Origin: a bacterium
Lineage (GTDB): Bacteria > Auribacterota > Auribacteria > Auribacterales > Auribacteraceae
Reading direction: 5' to 3'
Assembly (NCBI GenBank): GCA_018435605.1
Contig: JAHDNF010000003.1
Location: 1 to 64,000, forward strand
DNA length: 64,000 bases
Part shown: positions 56,637 through 64,000 of the stretch, piece by piece
Layout of the letters: every line of letters starts with the position of its first letter
How positions within the stretch are numbered: the first letter of the stretch is position 1
Position numbers and translations under genes: made by a program
Notes under the pieces: model-generated
Database searches by the model: none
Told to the model about the DNA's origin: nothing
Seen by the model: only the letters and a program-made list of their open reading frames with translations

Positions 56637-57607
56637 TAAGCGGCTCCGGATGTTTTTGTGATTTTCAGTTTCTTTTCGTATTCAGTGACACAAAAGTCGA
56701 TGATAGGAGCCAGCATGTTGCCGAGTAAAACGGAAAACATCAGGCCGCCGTTGAAAACGGAGAAATTTCGTATTACGACGGTAAAAAACGCTATTATAAT
56801 GCCGTATACAATACGCCCTTTTTTAGTCTTTGGGGAACTGACCGGATCGGTTGCCATAAAAAAAGCTCCGAATAAAAAACCGCCGCCCAGTAGCGGGCGA
56901 AACGGATTGCTGACCATAGGCATGCCGATAAGGACGAGTATACAGTTTATTATAAAATATGATATTATAACTGAAAGAATTGTTTCACGGCTGGCGGTTT
57001 TCGTATAATAAAGGTATAAACCGCCTATGAGAATCAATATAGCGCTAGTTACCCCCATAGTTCCGCTTATGTTACCGATCAGCAGAGATATAATGGATGG
57101 CTTTGCCTGAAGAGCTTTCATCAGCGCCATAGGCGTAGCTGATGTGATCGCATCCGGAGTGGAGGCGGTAGTCCATAATGTCAAAGCTCCGGTGATACCT
57201 TGCGCAGGAGTCGCCCATTGAGCGGTTAAGGCTATAGGAAAACAGATATATACAAAACATCGTCCAGCCATAGCCGGATTGAAAATGTTTCTGCCGAATC
57301 CGCCGAATACTTCTTTAGATAGAGCAACGGCAAAGAGCATACCTATTACAACCACATGCCATGGAACCGTCGGAGGCATAATAAGAGCGAATATTATGGC
57401 TGTTACAAATACCGCTTCACTGGCGGGTTCATTGCGTTGTTTGCAGAAAAGATATTCAGTGACAAATCCCGTAAGACATGACAGCAAAATAACAGCGAGC
57501 GAGCGCCATCCGAAAAAATAGATACTCCCCATGATGCACGGGGTCGTAGCCAGAATGACTTTACGCATCACGAGTTGTTTTCGAAGTATCGAAGATATTT
57601 TAACCAT
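56636..57607 (-). CDS. nqrB: NQR subunit B, short form (operon 2)
   Basis: 323 residues. ALSKEVFGGFGRNIFNPAMAG and the flavinylation motif DAITSATPMA (T158 the likely FMN site) identify it. Compared with the operon 1 copy it lacks the first approximately 30 residues with the RDAIDLKR segment and starts almost directly at the first membrane helix, so it is an unusually short NqrB/RnfD. It is the first gene of operon 2: the space upstream (57608-57935) and the divergent genes contain no nqrA or rnfC. ATG at 57607 is taken; GTG two codons earlier is possible. The ribosome binding site is weak. Confidence 0.85.
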   Translation of the reverse strand: MVKISSILRKQLVMRKVILATTPCIMGSIYFFGWRSLAVILLSCLTGFVTEYLFCKQRNEPASEAVFVTAIIFALIMPPTVPWHVVVIGMLFAVALSKEVFGGFGRNIFNPAMAGRCFVYICFPIALTAQWATPAQGITGALTLWTTASTPDAITSATPMALMKALQAKPSIISLLIGNISGTMGVTSAILILIGGLYLYYTKTASRETILSVIISYFIINCILVLIGMPMVSNPFRPLLGGGFLFGAFFMATDPVSSPKTKKGRIVYGIIIAFFTVVIRNFSVFNGGLMFSVLLGNMLAPIIDFCVTEYEKKLKITKTSGAA

Positions 57608-57935
57608 ATGCACCGGTAAAGTTGGATGAAGACCGAGTTATAATTACCGGTAACTTTATAAAAATTATTTTATGAATTCAAGTCATATTTTCAAAAGGTA
57701 CTTTCTGTTTATAGTAAAAAACGGAGTTTTGAGTATACACGTGTGTCTGTAACATGGAATAATATCGCGCTTAAATATAAATGTAAGTAACGCATGCATT
57801 TTGTGTTGACTTTTATACGTTTTTGTGAGAAAGTTTCTAGCTCATTATGAAAAGCTCTTTTGCTAGTTACCGGTTTCTAATTTACTATACGGCGGTTATG
57901 AAAATCTATTGGCGTATGAAAAATGAGGAGTTTGT
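57608..57935. promoter_or_regulatory. Divergent control region between NQR operon 2 and the carbohydrate genes
   Basis: About 330 bases. The octamer ACCGGTAA or its complement occurs three times: 57612-57619, 57644-57651 (inside the 10-bp palindrome TTACCGGTAA, 57644-57653) and 57867-57874 (TTACCGGT). The spacing would suit a regulator binding on both sides of the divergent pair, but the motif is short. A possible -35 TTGACT is at 57806-57811, without a good -10. Confidence 0.35.
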
Positions 57936-58940
57936 ATGCATAGAGGAATAAGTTATTATGACAGCAGGTTTGCGGATCATGCGTTCGCCGATATCGACCG
58001 CATAAAGGAAGCAGGGTGTACTTATGTGGTGCATACTTTTTCCGAGCAGGATATGATGTTCAATAAAGAAAATGTTGCCGATATAATAGCTTACACTAAA
58101 GAGAAAGGCATGGAGGCTCATGTCGATCCGTGGGGTGTTGCGGGTATTTTCGGCGGAGAAACTTTTTCATACTTTGTTACACGGAACCATCATTGCCTGC
58201 AGGTCAAAAGCGATGGTTCTAAAGCGCAGTTGGCATGTATTAATCATCCTGACCTTGTGGATTTTATGTATAGATGGATAGATGAAGCTACCGGTATCGG
58301 AGCGGATATTATTTTTTGGGACGAACCTCATTTTTACCTGCCCGGCTGGTTCAATGTCAAGGAACCGATGGATGTCTGGGGATGTCGTTGCGATATCTGT
58401 CAGGATTTGTACCGAAAAATGTTTGACGAACCTATGCCGCAAAAAGAAACCGACGAAGTACAAAAATTCAAATTACATAGCCTGATAGAGTTTTTACGAA
58501 AAATGTTTTTTTATTCTGCCCGCAAAGGCTTGAAAAACACTACATGTATGCTACCTTTCGAATTGATGCGTGACAGCGGGTCATGGGAGAAAGTAGCGTC
58601 TCTTCCCGATCTATACGGATTCGGTACTGATCCGTACTGGACATCGGTAAAAAAACTGCGGGTTAAATTCGATCTTGACGAATATATGAGACCGTTTTGC
58701 AAAGAGGTCAAACGTCTTGCGGATATATATAATTTACGTAGCCATATATGGATACAAAATTTTTCCATTCCTCAGGGAGAAGAAGATATAATAACGCAGG
58801 CTATCGACATCGCGTTATCGGAAGGTATCGAAGATATCTGCGCATGGACATATTTTGGAGCCAAAGGAATGGCTTCGTTGCGCAGTGACCGTCCTCAGGT
58901 GGTGTGGGATACGTTGCGCAAATCGTATCTCAAACGCTGA
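57936..58940 (+). CDS. Unrecognised TIM-barrel-like glycoside hydrolase candidate
   Basis: 334 residues, no signal peptide, so cytoplasmic. The N-terminus GISYYDSRFADHAFADIDRI, DPWGVAGIFGG and ADIIFWDEPHFY (D129, E130) have the strand-loop pattern of a (beta/alpha)8 glycosidase, with E130 a candidate catalytic acid. GCRCDICQDLY (C150, C152, C155) follows, a cysteine cluster also seen in some GH42-like and related barrel proteins, possibly binding zinc. The last part (ICAWTYFGAKGMASLRSD) fits barrel strand 8. I cannot assign a CAZy family. GAGGAG precedes the ATG, and the GH94 gene starts 73 bases later, which suggests joint intracellular breakdown of an imported oligosaccharide (inference). 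Confidence 0.65.
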   Translation: MHRGISYYDSRFADHAFADIDRIKEAGCTYVVHTFSEQDMMFNKENVADIIAYTKEKGMEAHVDPWGVAGIFGGETFSYFVTRNHHCLQVKSDGSKAQLACINHPDLVDFMYRWIDEATGIGADIIFWDEPHFYLPGWFNVKEPMDVWGCRCDICQDLYRKMFDEPMPQKETDEVQKFKLHSLIEFLRKMFFYSARKGLKNTTCMLPFELMRDSGSWEKVASLPDLYGFGTDPYWTSVKKLRVKFDLDEYMRPFCKEVKRLADIYNLRSHIWIQNFSIPQGEEDIITQAIDIALSEGIEDICAWTYFGAKGMASLRSDRPQVVWDTLRKSYLKR

Positions 58941-59013
58941 TAAAATTGAAGAAGATGTAATAATCATACCATGCATTAAAAGACATAAAACCGTAAAAAG
59001 GAAAGGGAGGAAG

Positions 59014-61380
59014 ATGAAACAATACGGACACTTCAGTGAGGATGGGAGAGAGTATATCATAACAGACCCGAATACTCCTCGCCCGTGGTTTAACTATTTG
59101 TTTAACAGAGTGTATCATGCGCTTGTATCGCAAACAGGTGGCGGGTTCAGTTATTATAAGGATCCTAAGACCAATCGTATTTTACGTTATGACCATGTAC
59201 ATAGTGATCGTCCGGGACGTTACTTGTTTGTGCGGGATAATGATTCAAGCGAATGCTGGTCTGCCAACTGGCAACCGATGCGCGTAGATCTCGATTCATA
59301 TACTTGCCGTCATGGGCTGGGATATACTGTATTGTCAACATCAAAGAACGGAATTTCTACTGAGATTACTTATTTTGTATCCGAGAAAGACCCTGTAGAA
59401 CAGCAGATCATCAAGGTGAAAAATACATCGGGAAAATCTCGTTCCATATCGTTGTTCCCGTTTATCGAAGTTGTTTCTGGCGATATCGAACTCGAAACCG
59501 TGTACCGCAACATTATCTGTCTTTATAACAAAGCGGAATTCGATTCTAAATTGGACGCTCTGGTACTGCGTAAAAAACGGTTTCATTATAGACAAAAAGA
59601 TGTCGGGGTAACTGTATTTGCCGTAGAAGGCGGACAAAATGGTTACGAATGCAATAAAGAAAAATTTTACGGAAGATATGGTAGCGTAGAATGTCCTGCC
59701 ATGGTTAAAGCCGGCGCTCTAAGCAGTATGGAAGTCGAAGGCGAAGATATGGTTGCCGTGTTGCAGAAAAATGTGACACTTGCCGCCGGTGAAGAGATGG
59801 AATTTGTCGTGACATTGGCTTATGAAGTCGATACGGAAAAAGCCGGAGCGTTACTGGGAAAATATCGCTCGACGGTTTCTGCTAAAGCAGAACTCGAACG
59901 AGTCAAACAATATTTTACCGAAGCGGTAGAGCGCATAACCGTAAAAACGCCGAATGATCATTTCAATATGATGACTAATGTATGGGGTAAATATCAGTTA
60001 TACGCCATAACCTGCTGGCGCGGTACGTCACAGTATCACGGCGGAGAGGGCGGGCTCGGATATCGCGATACTGCGCAGGACATAGAAGGGCTGTTATCAG
60101 TGCAGATGGATTTGGCTATGGAAAAATTAGAGAAAATCCTCTACTGGCAGTATAACAGCGGTCATGCTGTTTCTGGTTTTTCGGATGTGGAAGGATCGTG
60201 GGATAAAGATGCAGACGGTTTAACAATGAAATCAGATGTTGCTGTCTGGTTGGTCTATACGGTGGTTTCGTATGTAAAGGAAACTGGAGACTTCGATTTT
60301 CTTAGAAAAGTGTATCCGTTTCATAACGGCGGTGAAGCTACAGTGTACGAACATATTCTTAGGGCTGTAAGGTTCCTTTTTAGAGAACGCGGGTCGCATG
60401 GGTTGCCGTTGTTGCGTAAAGCGGATTGGAATGATGCTTATGATCATGTGGGTATTCGTCTGAAAGGTGAAAGCGTATGGCTGGCGTTTGCTTTGGCAAG
60501 AGCGTGTAATCAGGTGCGCGAACTTGCGGAATTTCTGCTGGACAATGAAATAGCCGCTGAAATGAAAGATAAATATGAAGTTTTGAATGACATAATAAAC
60601 AACGTAGGCTGGGATGGCGAATGGTATCTGGCGGCCTTCAATGATTTCGGCAAGAAAATGGGCTCCAAGGAGAACAAAGAAGGTAAAGTGCCTCTTAACA
60701 GTCAGACATGGGCTATATTAAGCGGTGTTGTTACTGAAAACCGGTTGGCAAGTATACTCGACAAAATCGACAACTATCTCGACACGCCGTACGGACCTGC
60801 ATTGTTCGCGCCGGCATATACGGAATTCGATGAGACTATCGGTCGTGTAACTGCCTTTGCGCCGGGAACCAAAGAGAATGCCGCGGTGTTTTCTCACGCC
60901 TGTGCATTCAAGATAGTAGCCGATTGTGTGATCGGTCGTGCTGACGAGGCTATAGAGACATTCATGCGGTTGTGCCCGATGGCAAAAGCAAAACAGGATC
61001 ATGACAAGTATAAAGGCGAGCCGTACGTTTGGGCGGAATACGTGGTCGGTCCTAGCAATAAGCATAATTACGGTGAAGGTACTTTCAACTGGAATACCGG
61101 AACTACTCCGTGGATGTTTATCGCCGCAACGGAATGGATTCTCGGTGCAAGGCGTGATTTTGGCGGGTTGCGTATAGATCCTTGTATACCTAAATCATGG
61201 AAAGAGTGCTCCATCAAACGGCCTTTCCGTGGGGCTGTATACGAAATCGACATAAAAAACCCGAAAGGTGTCAACAAAGGTGTCAAAGAAGTTATAGTTG
61301 ACGGGGTCAAACTCGACGGCACATTGATAAAACCGCATGGCGACGGTAAAGTCCATAAAGTATCTGTTGTTATGGGTTGA
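59014..61380 (+). CDS. GH94 family disaccharide phosphorylase
   Basis: 788 residues. N-terminal super-beta-sandwich beginning with TPRPWFNYLFN and SQTGGGFSYYKDP, typical of GH94, then a linker, an (alpha/alpha)6 barrel with QYHGGEGGLGYRDTAQD and the DWND motif at 471-474 that carries the general acid, and a C-terminal beta domain with NTGTTPWMFIAATEWILG and GGLRIDPCIPKSW. The family splits beta-glucosides such as cellobiose, laminaribiose, cellobionate or chitobiose with phosphate; the substrate cannot be told by eye. There is no signal peptide, so it works in the cytoplasm, conserving ATP as sugar-1-phosphate. GGGAGG lies before the ATG at 59014; the frame upstream from 58855 overlaps the preceding gene and is rejected. 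Strong terminator downstream. Confidence 0.9.
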   Translation: MKQYGHFSEDGREYIITDPNTPRPWFNYLFNRVYHALVSQTGGGFSYYKDPKTNRILRYDHVHSDRPGRYLFVRDNDSSECWSANWQPMRVDLDSYTCRHGLGYTVLSTSKNGISTEITYFVSEKDPVEQQIIKVKNTSGKSRSISLFPFIEVVSGDIELETVYRNIICLYNKAEFDSKLDALVLRKKRFHYRQKDVGVTVFAVEGGQNGYECNKEKFYGRYGSVECPAMVKAGALSSMEVEGEDMVAVLQKNVTLAAGEEMEFVVTLAYEVDTEKAGALLGKYRSTVSAKAELERVKQYFTEAVERITVKTPNDHFNMMTNVWGKYQLYAITCWRGTSQYHGGEGGLGYRDTAQDIEGLLSVQMDLAMEKLEKILYWQYNSGHAVSGFSDVEGSWDKDADGLTMKSDVAVWLVYTVVSYVKETGDFDFLRKVYPFHNGGEATVYEHILRAVRFLFRERGSHGLPLLRKADWNDAYDHVGIRLKGESVWLAFALARACNQVRELAEFLLDNEIAAEMKDKYEVLNDIINNVGWDGEWYLAAFNDFGKKMGSKENKEGKVPLNSQTWAILSGVVTENRLASILDKIDNYLDTPYGPALFAPAYTEFDETIGRVTAFAPGTKENAAVFSHACAFKIVADCVIGRADEAIETFMRLCPMAKAKQDHDKYKGEPYVWAEYVVGPSNKHNYGEGTFNWNTGTTPWMFIAATEWILGARRDFGGLRIDPCIPKSWKECSIKRPFRGAVYEIDIKNPKGVNKGVKEVIVDGVKLDGTLIKPHGDGKVHKVSVVMG

Positions 61381-61416
61381 TTACCCGTTAGTTGTTAGAT
61401 AGCATAATAATTACTT

Positions 61417-61458
61417 GATAGCGCCTTCACTTATAGTGATGGGCGCTATCTTTTTTTT
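61417..61458 (+). terminator. Intrinsic terminator after the GH94 gene
   Basis: A 9-bp perfect stem GATAGCGCC (61417-61425) / GGCGCTATC (61442-61450) encloses a second small stem (TCACT/AGTGA) and is followed by eight T. From here to 61673 nothing else is recognised. Confidence 0.9.
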
Positions 61459-61673
61459 ATTCGAATAATTTTTTCCTTTAATATGTCTTATAGTTTGTGG
61501 TTAAATAACATTTAAGTGACATTACAGGGCGATAAGCAGATGCAACATGGAAATTTGATTCGGATAGTAAAACATCATTATTTAATTTGAAACATTTTTT
61601 TATAAAAACGGTCTTATAAAGTCGGAGATACCTAATAATTACTTAAAACATATTATAAAAACAGGAAAAGATC

Positions 61674-64000
61674 ATGACTAAGTTTTTTTACTTATGCCTA
61701 GCTTTAATCATCTGTTCTGTGTCTGAAACAGCGTTTTCTCTAGCCGATAACGATGCGGATTTATCTACTGCCATTAATGAAGAATCGGCAGATAAGGCGT
61801 CGGAAACTTCAGGGGCAGATAAAAGCTCGAAAGACGAATTTTTTATTCCACCGATTATAATAGACAACTTTGATGTCGGGCGAACTGACGGTATCTTTAT
61901 AGAGCGTACTACGACTCTAGGCACATATCAGGGAACTTGGGCAAAACGTCCGGCATGGAGTATTATAACTAAGTCTGAAGAACATCGTATGGGCGATACC
62001 GGCTACGGCCTTAGGCTTGAATGGAAAAATTTAGGGGGATGGTGCGGATGGTATACACTGCTTGACGGTCTTGACGTTACTGACTACAACGCCTTAACCT
62101 TTTGGATTAAAGGCGAAGAAGGCGGTGAGCGATTCGATATCGGTTTGGCGGATATGCAGATGCAGAATCTGGATATCAGCGCCAAATATGTAGGCGCGGT
62201 AAGTTTTTTTCTCGATAACGGTGTAACCAAAGAGTGGCAAAAGGTTAAGATTCCGTTATCACGGCTTGGGGCAGATGTAGATTTATCGGCGCTTGGATCA
62301 TTGGTCTTTTGGTGTCGATACAGCAGTGCCGGAGATAGTTCTGTTGTTTATATTGACGATCTTATGATTGAGAATGACCCTGATGTACGTAAGATAGAAG
62401 AATACAACGCACCGAGGGCTGAGTTTGATCCTGACCATCCGAGAACCATGTGGGTATGGAAAATTGACCCTGTGGTTAATCTAAAGGCTCGAGAGGATAT
62501 GTTCGATTTGTCTCTTCGTACGGCTATTAGAACATGTTATGTGTATTTTGGCGACTTTGACGAACATGATGACCCGAATTATACCAAACAGTTGGAAGAG
62601 TTTTTGCGCGAATCCCATGAAAAGGGGATCAAAATTGAGATTCTAACCGGTAACCCTACATGGGCAATGAAAGAAAACCATCATCTAGCTTATAACTGGA
62701 TGAAAGCCTTTCTTGAATACAATAAAAGCCGTCCTCCCGAACTGCGCGTAGACGGTTGCTCATTTGATGTCGAGCCTTACCTCGCAGGCGAATGGAATAC
62801 GAGACGCGAAGAAGTTAAGGCCGAATATCTGGTTTTGTTGGCAAGTATACGAGAACTCATCGATAGTTATCCTGACCAGCATTTCGAGTTGGGCGGGGCG
62901 ATACCGACATTCTATAAAGATGAAGGGGATTTTGAGGAAAAGATGTTAGGTTATCTCGATTACGCGGCATTGATGGCATATCATGACAGTTCGCGTAAAA
63001 TAATAGATTCGTCCAGATTTCATATCGATCTTGCCGAACGGCTTGGGAAAAAAATTTATATCGGTGTCGAGACACAGGATCTGGTTACTATGAATCAGGG
63101 AACCAGAGCGACGACCTTCTATGAAGAAGGTTGGGAGGATATGGAAGCGAAACTTAAAGAAGTTGAAGATGCATTTCGCGGCAACAAAGCCTACGGTGGC
63201 CTTGCAATGCATTGCTATTACTCTTACAAATTGTTACAGCGGGGGCGCAACACTCCTTACAAACTAAGAGTGAAACCCGAAGAACTCAATCAGTTCATTT
63301 CGCGTTTTCAACAGGGAACAGTTGAAATTGACGGCGATTTAGGGGACTGGATTAAAACCGACCCTGTGGTGCTGAATCAGAAACGACAAGTGGTATTCGG
63401 CCCAGGCGCTTGGAACGGACCGGAAGATTATAGTATCACTGCATACAGTATGTGGGATTTATATAACCTGTACTTGGCGTTTGTGGTTGTAGATAATGTT
63501 TTGGTGCAGGAAAAAGTGAAACAGGAAATGTGGGAAGGCGACCATATTGAATTCTGGTTGGATGTGGATTTGTTGGGCGATTACAATGAAGCCATGAATA
63601 GCGACGACGATTTTCAGTTCGGGTTTGCGCCTGGTAATTTTAACAACATAGAACCCGAGGTTTTTCTATTTATACCTGAATATCCTGAACATTTTGTGCT
63701 GGACAATACGGAAATCGCGGCGAAACGAACTGATGACGGCTATATAATAGAAGTTAGAATAGATGCACGTATGTTTCGGGATATCGACTTTAAAAAAGTA
63801 CGTCAAACCGCTAGCGAAGATAAACAGAATCTGGTTGCAAACAGGGAAATTTACGAAAAAGGGCCTGATGCTGTGTCTGAAGGCAGTGGACGCTTTATTT
63901 TTGCTGACGATACGAGGTTAGGGTATTCATTGGACGGAAGTGACTGCGATGACGCGAATGCACCGCAAAAATTGCTTATCTCTACCTCAAAAGATCGTAT
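61674..64000 (+). CDS. Secreted multidomain carbohydrate-active protein (3' end beyond window)
   Basis: One open frame from ATG at 61674 (AGGAAAAG upstream) to the window edge, 775 codons without a stop. Signal peptide about 1-22 (MTKFFYLCLALIICSVSETAFS). An acidic Ser-rich linker (25-55) is followed by a jelly-roll domain (about 55-245) that looks like CBM11/CIA30 (WIKGEEGGERFDIGL, VVYIDDLMIEND). About 255-530 is barrel-like with CSFDVEPYLAGEW (E367) and YIGVETQD (E466), candidate acid and nucleophile glutamates. From about 545 a CBM9/DOMON-like domain begins (VEIDGDLGDW, DHIEFWLDVDLLGDYNEA, YIIEVRIDARMF). I infer an exported polysaccharide-binding glycosidase; the barrel family is not recognised. 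The function ties with the GH94 gene upstream, although a terminator lies between. Confidence 0.8.
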   Translation, partial: MTKFFYLCLALIICSVSETAFSLADNDADLSTAINEESADKASETSGADKSSKDEFFIPPIIIDNFDVGRTDGIFIERTTTLGTYQGTWAKRPAWSIITKSEEHRMGDTGYGLRLEWKNLGGWCGWYTLLDGLDVTDYNALTFWIKGEEGGERFDIGLADMQMQNLDISAKYVGAVSFFLDNGVTKEWQKVKIPLSRLGADVDLSALGSLVFWCRYSSAGDSSVVYIDDLMIENDPDVRKIEEYNAPRAEFDPDHPRTMWVWKIDPVVNLKAREDMFDLSLRTAIRTCYVYFGDFDEHDDPNYTKQLEEFLRESHEKGIKIEILTGNPTWAMKENHHLAYNWMKAFLEYNKSRPPELRVDGCSFDVEPYLAGEWNTRREEVKAEYLVLLASIRELIDSYPDQHFELGGAIPTFYKDEGDFEEKMLGYLDYAALMAYHDSSRKIIDSSRFHIDLAERLGKKIYIGVETQDLVTMNQGTRATTFYEEGWEDMEAKLKEVEDAFRGNKAYGGLAMHCYYSYKLLQRGRNTPYKLRVKPEELNQFISRFQQGTVEIDGDLGDWIKTDPVVLNQKRQVVFGPGAWNGPEDYSITAYSMWDLYNLYLAFVVVDNVLVQEKVKQEMWEGDHIEFWLDVDLLGDYNEAMNSDDDFQFGFAPGNFNNIEPEVFLFIPEYPEHFVLDNTEIAAKRTDDGYIIEVRIDARMFRDIDFKKVRQTASEDKQNLVANREIYEKGPDAVSEGSGRFIFADDTRLGYSLDGSDCDDANAPQKLLISTSKDR

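Noticed and set aside
62764-63212. Short frames on both strands near the right edge
   Set aside because: They lie within the long, motif-bearing plus-strand frame that begins at 61674 and runs off the window.

Overview
The window is a moderately AT-rich bacterial chromosome segment with no phage, transposon, CRISPR or rRNA. Three exported proteins with PEP-CTERM-type or lamin-tail architecture and one more exported protein at the right edge, two sodium-pump (NQR-type) operons, a membrane pyrophosphatase and polysaccharide genes suggest a Gram-negative anaerobe or facultative anaerobe of the PVC group (Kiritimatiellota, Lentisphaerota or Verrucomicrobiota-like). This placement is inference from gene content; no rRNA or marker phylogeny is available.

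Layout. 1-8.8 kb: PEP-CTERM protein, two glycosyltransferases (GT92-like and a polyprenyl-phosphate mannosyltransferase type), a cassette of rhodanese, MauE/DoxX-like membrane protein, PPC/DUF296 protein and sigma-54 activator, a PIN-PhoH ATPase and a second PEP-CTERM gene. 9.0-14.5 kb (minus): a six-gene operon in the order nqrABCDEF, with start/stop overlaps, whose NqrA-like subunit carries two ferredoxin-type [4Fe-4S] motifs as in RnfC. 14.7-22.3 kb: GAF protein with a degenerate GGDEF domain, asnS, an orphan TroA/ZnuA-fold binding protein lacking two usual metal ligands, a YgiQ-type radical SAM protein, a lamin-tail protein and a third PEP-CTERM protein. 22.6-30.3 kb: an AddB-like helicase-nuclease overlapped by a giant protein that fuses UvrD/AddA helicase, RecB-type nuclease and a Dna2/Upf1-type helicase. 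30.4-31.7 kb: TPR membrane protein.

32.0-48.3 kb is a long plus-strand run: purB-purS-purQ-purL-purF-purM-purH-purD-purE, then tsaC, a low-molecular-weight phosphatase, rpiB, glyA, gmd, rmd and uppP. It joins IMP/AMP synthesis, one-carbon supply, GDP-rhamnose synthesis and the undecaprenyl carrier. A tRNA-Ala(GGC) and an MJ1255-type glycosyltransferase follow. 49.9-57.6 kb (minus) holds a second NQR operon (nqrBCDEF with no nqrA) ending in a small unknown gene, then separately hppA (K+-dependent, possibly Na+-pumping, pyrophosphatase) and a PhnP-like hydrolase. 57.9-64 kb (plus) is a carbohydrate locus: an unrecognised TIM-barrel-like protein, a GH94 phosphorylase and a secreted multidomain protein cut off by the window edge.

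The strongest candidates for something new are the AddA-Dna2 fusion, which would put 3'-5' and 5'-3' motors and a nuclease on one chain, and the iron-sulfur-bearing NqrA together with a paralogous pump operon lacking any A/C subunit. Around these the bioenergetic theme looks sodium-based.
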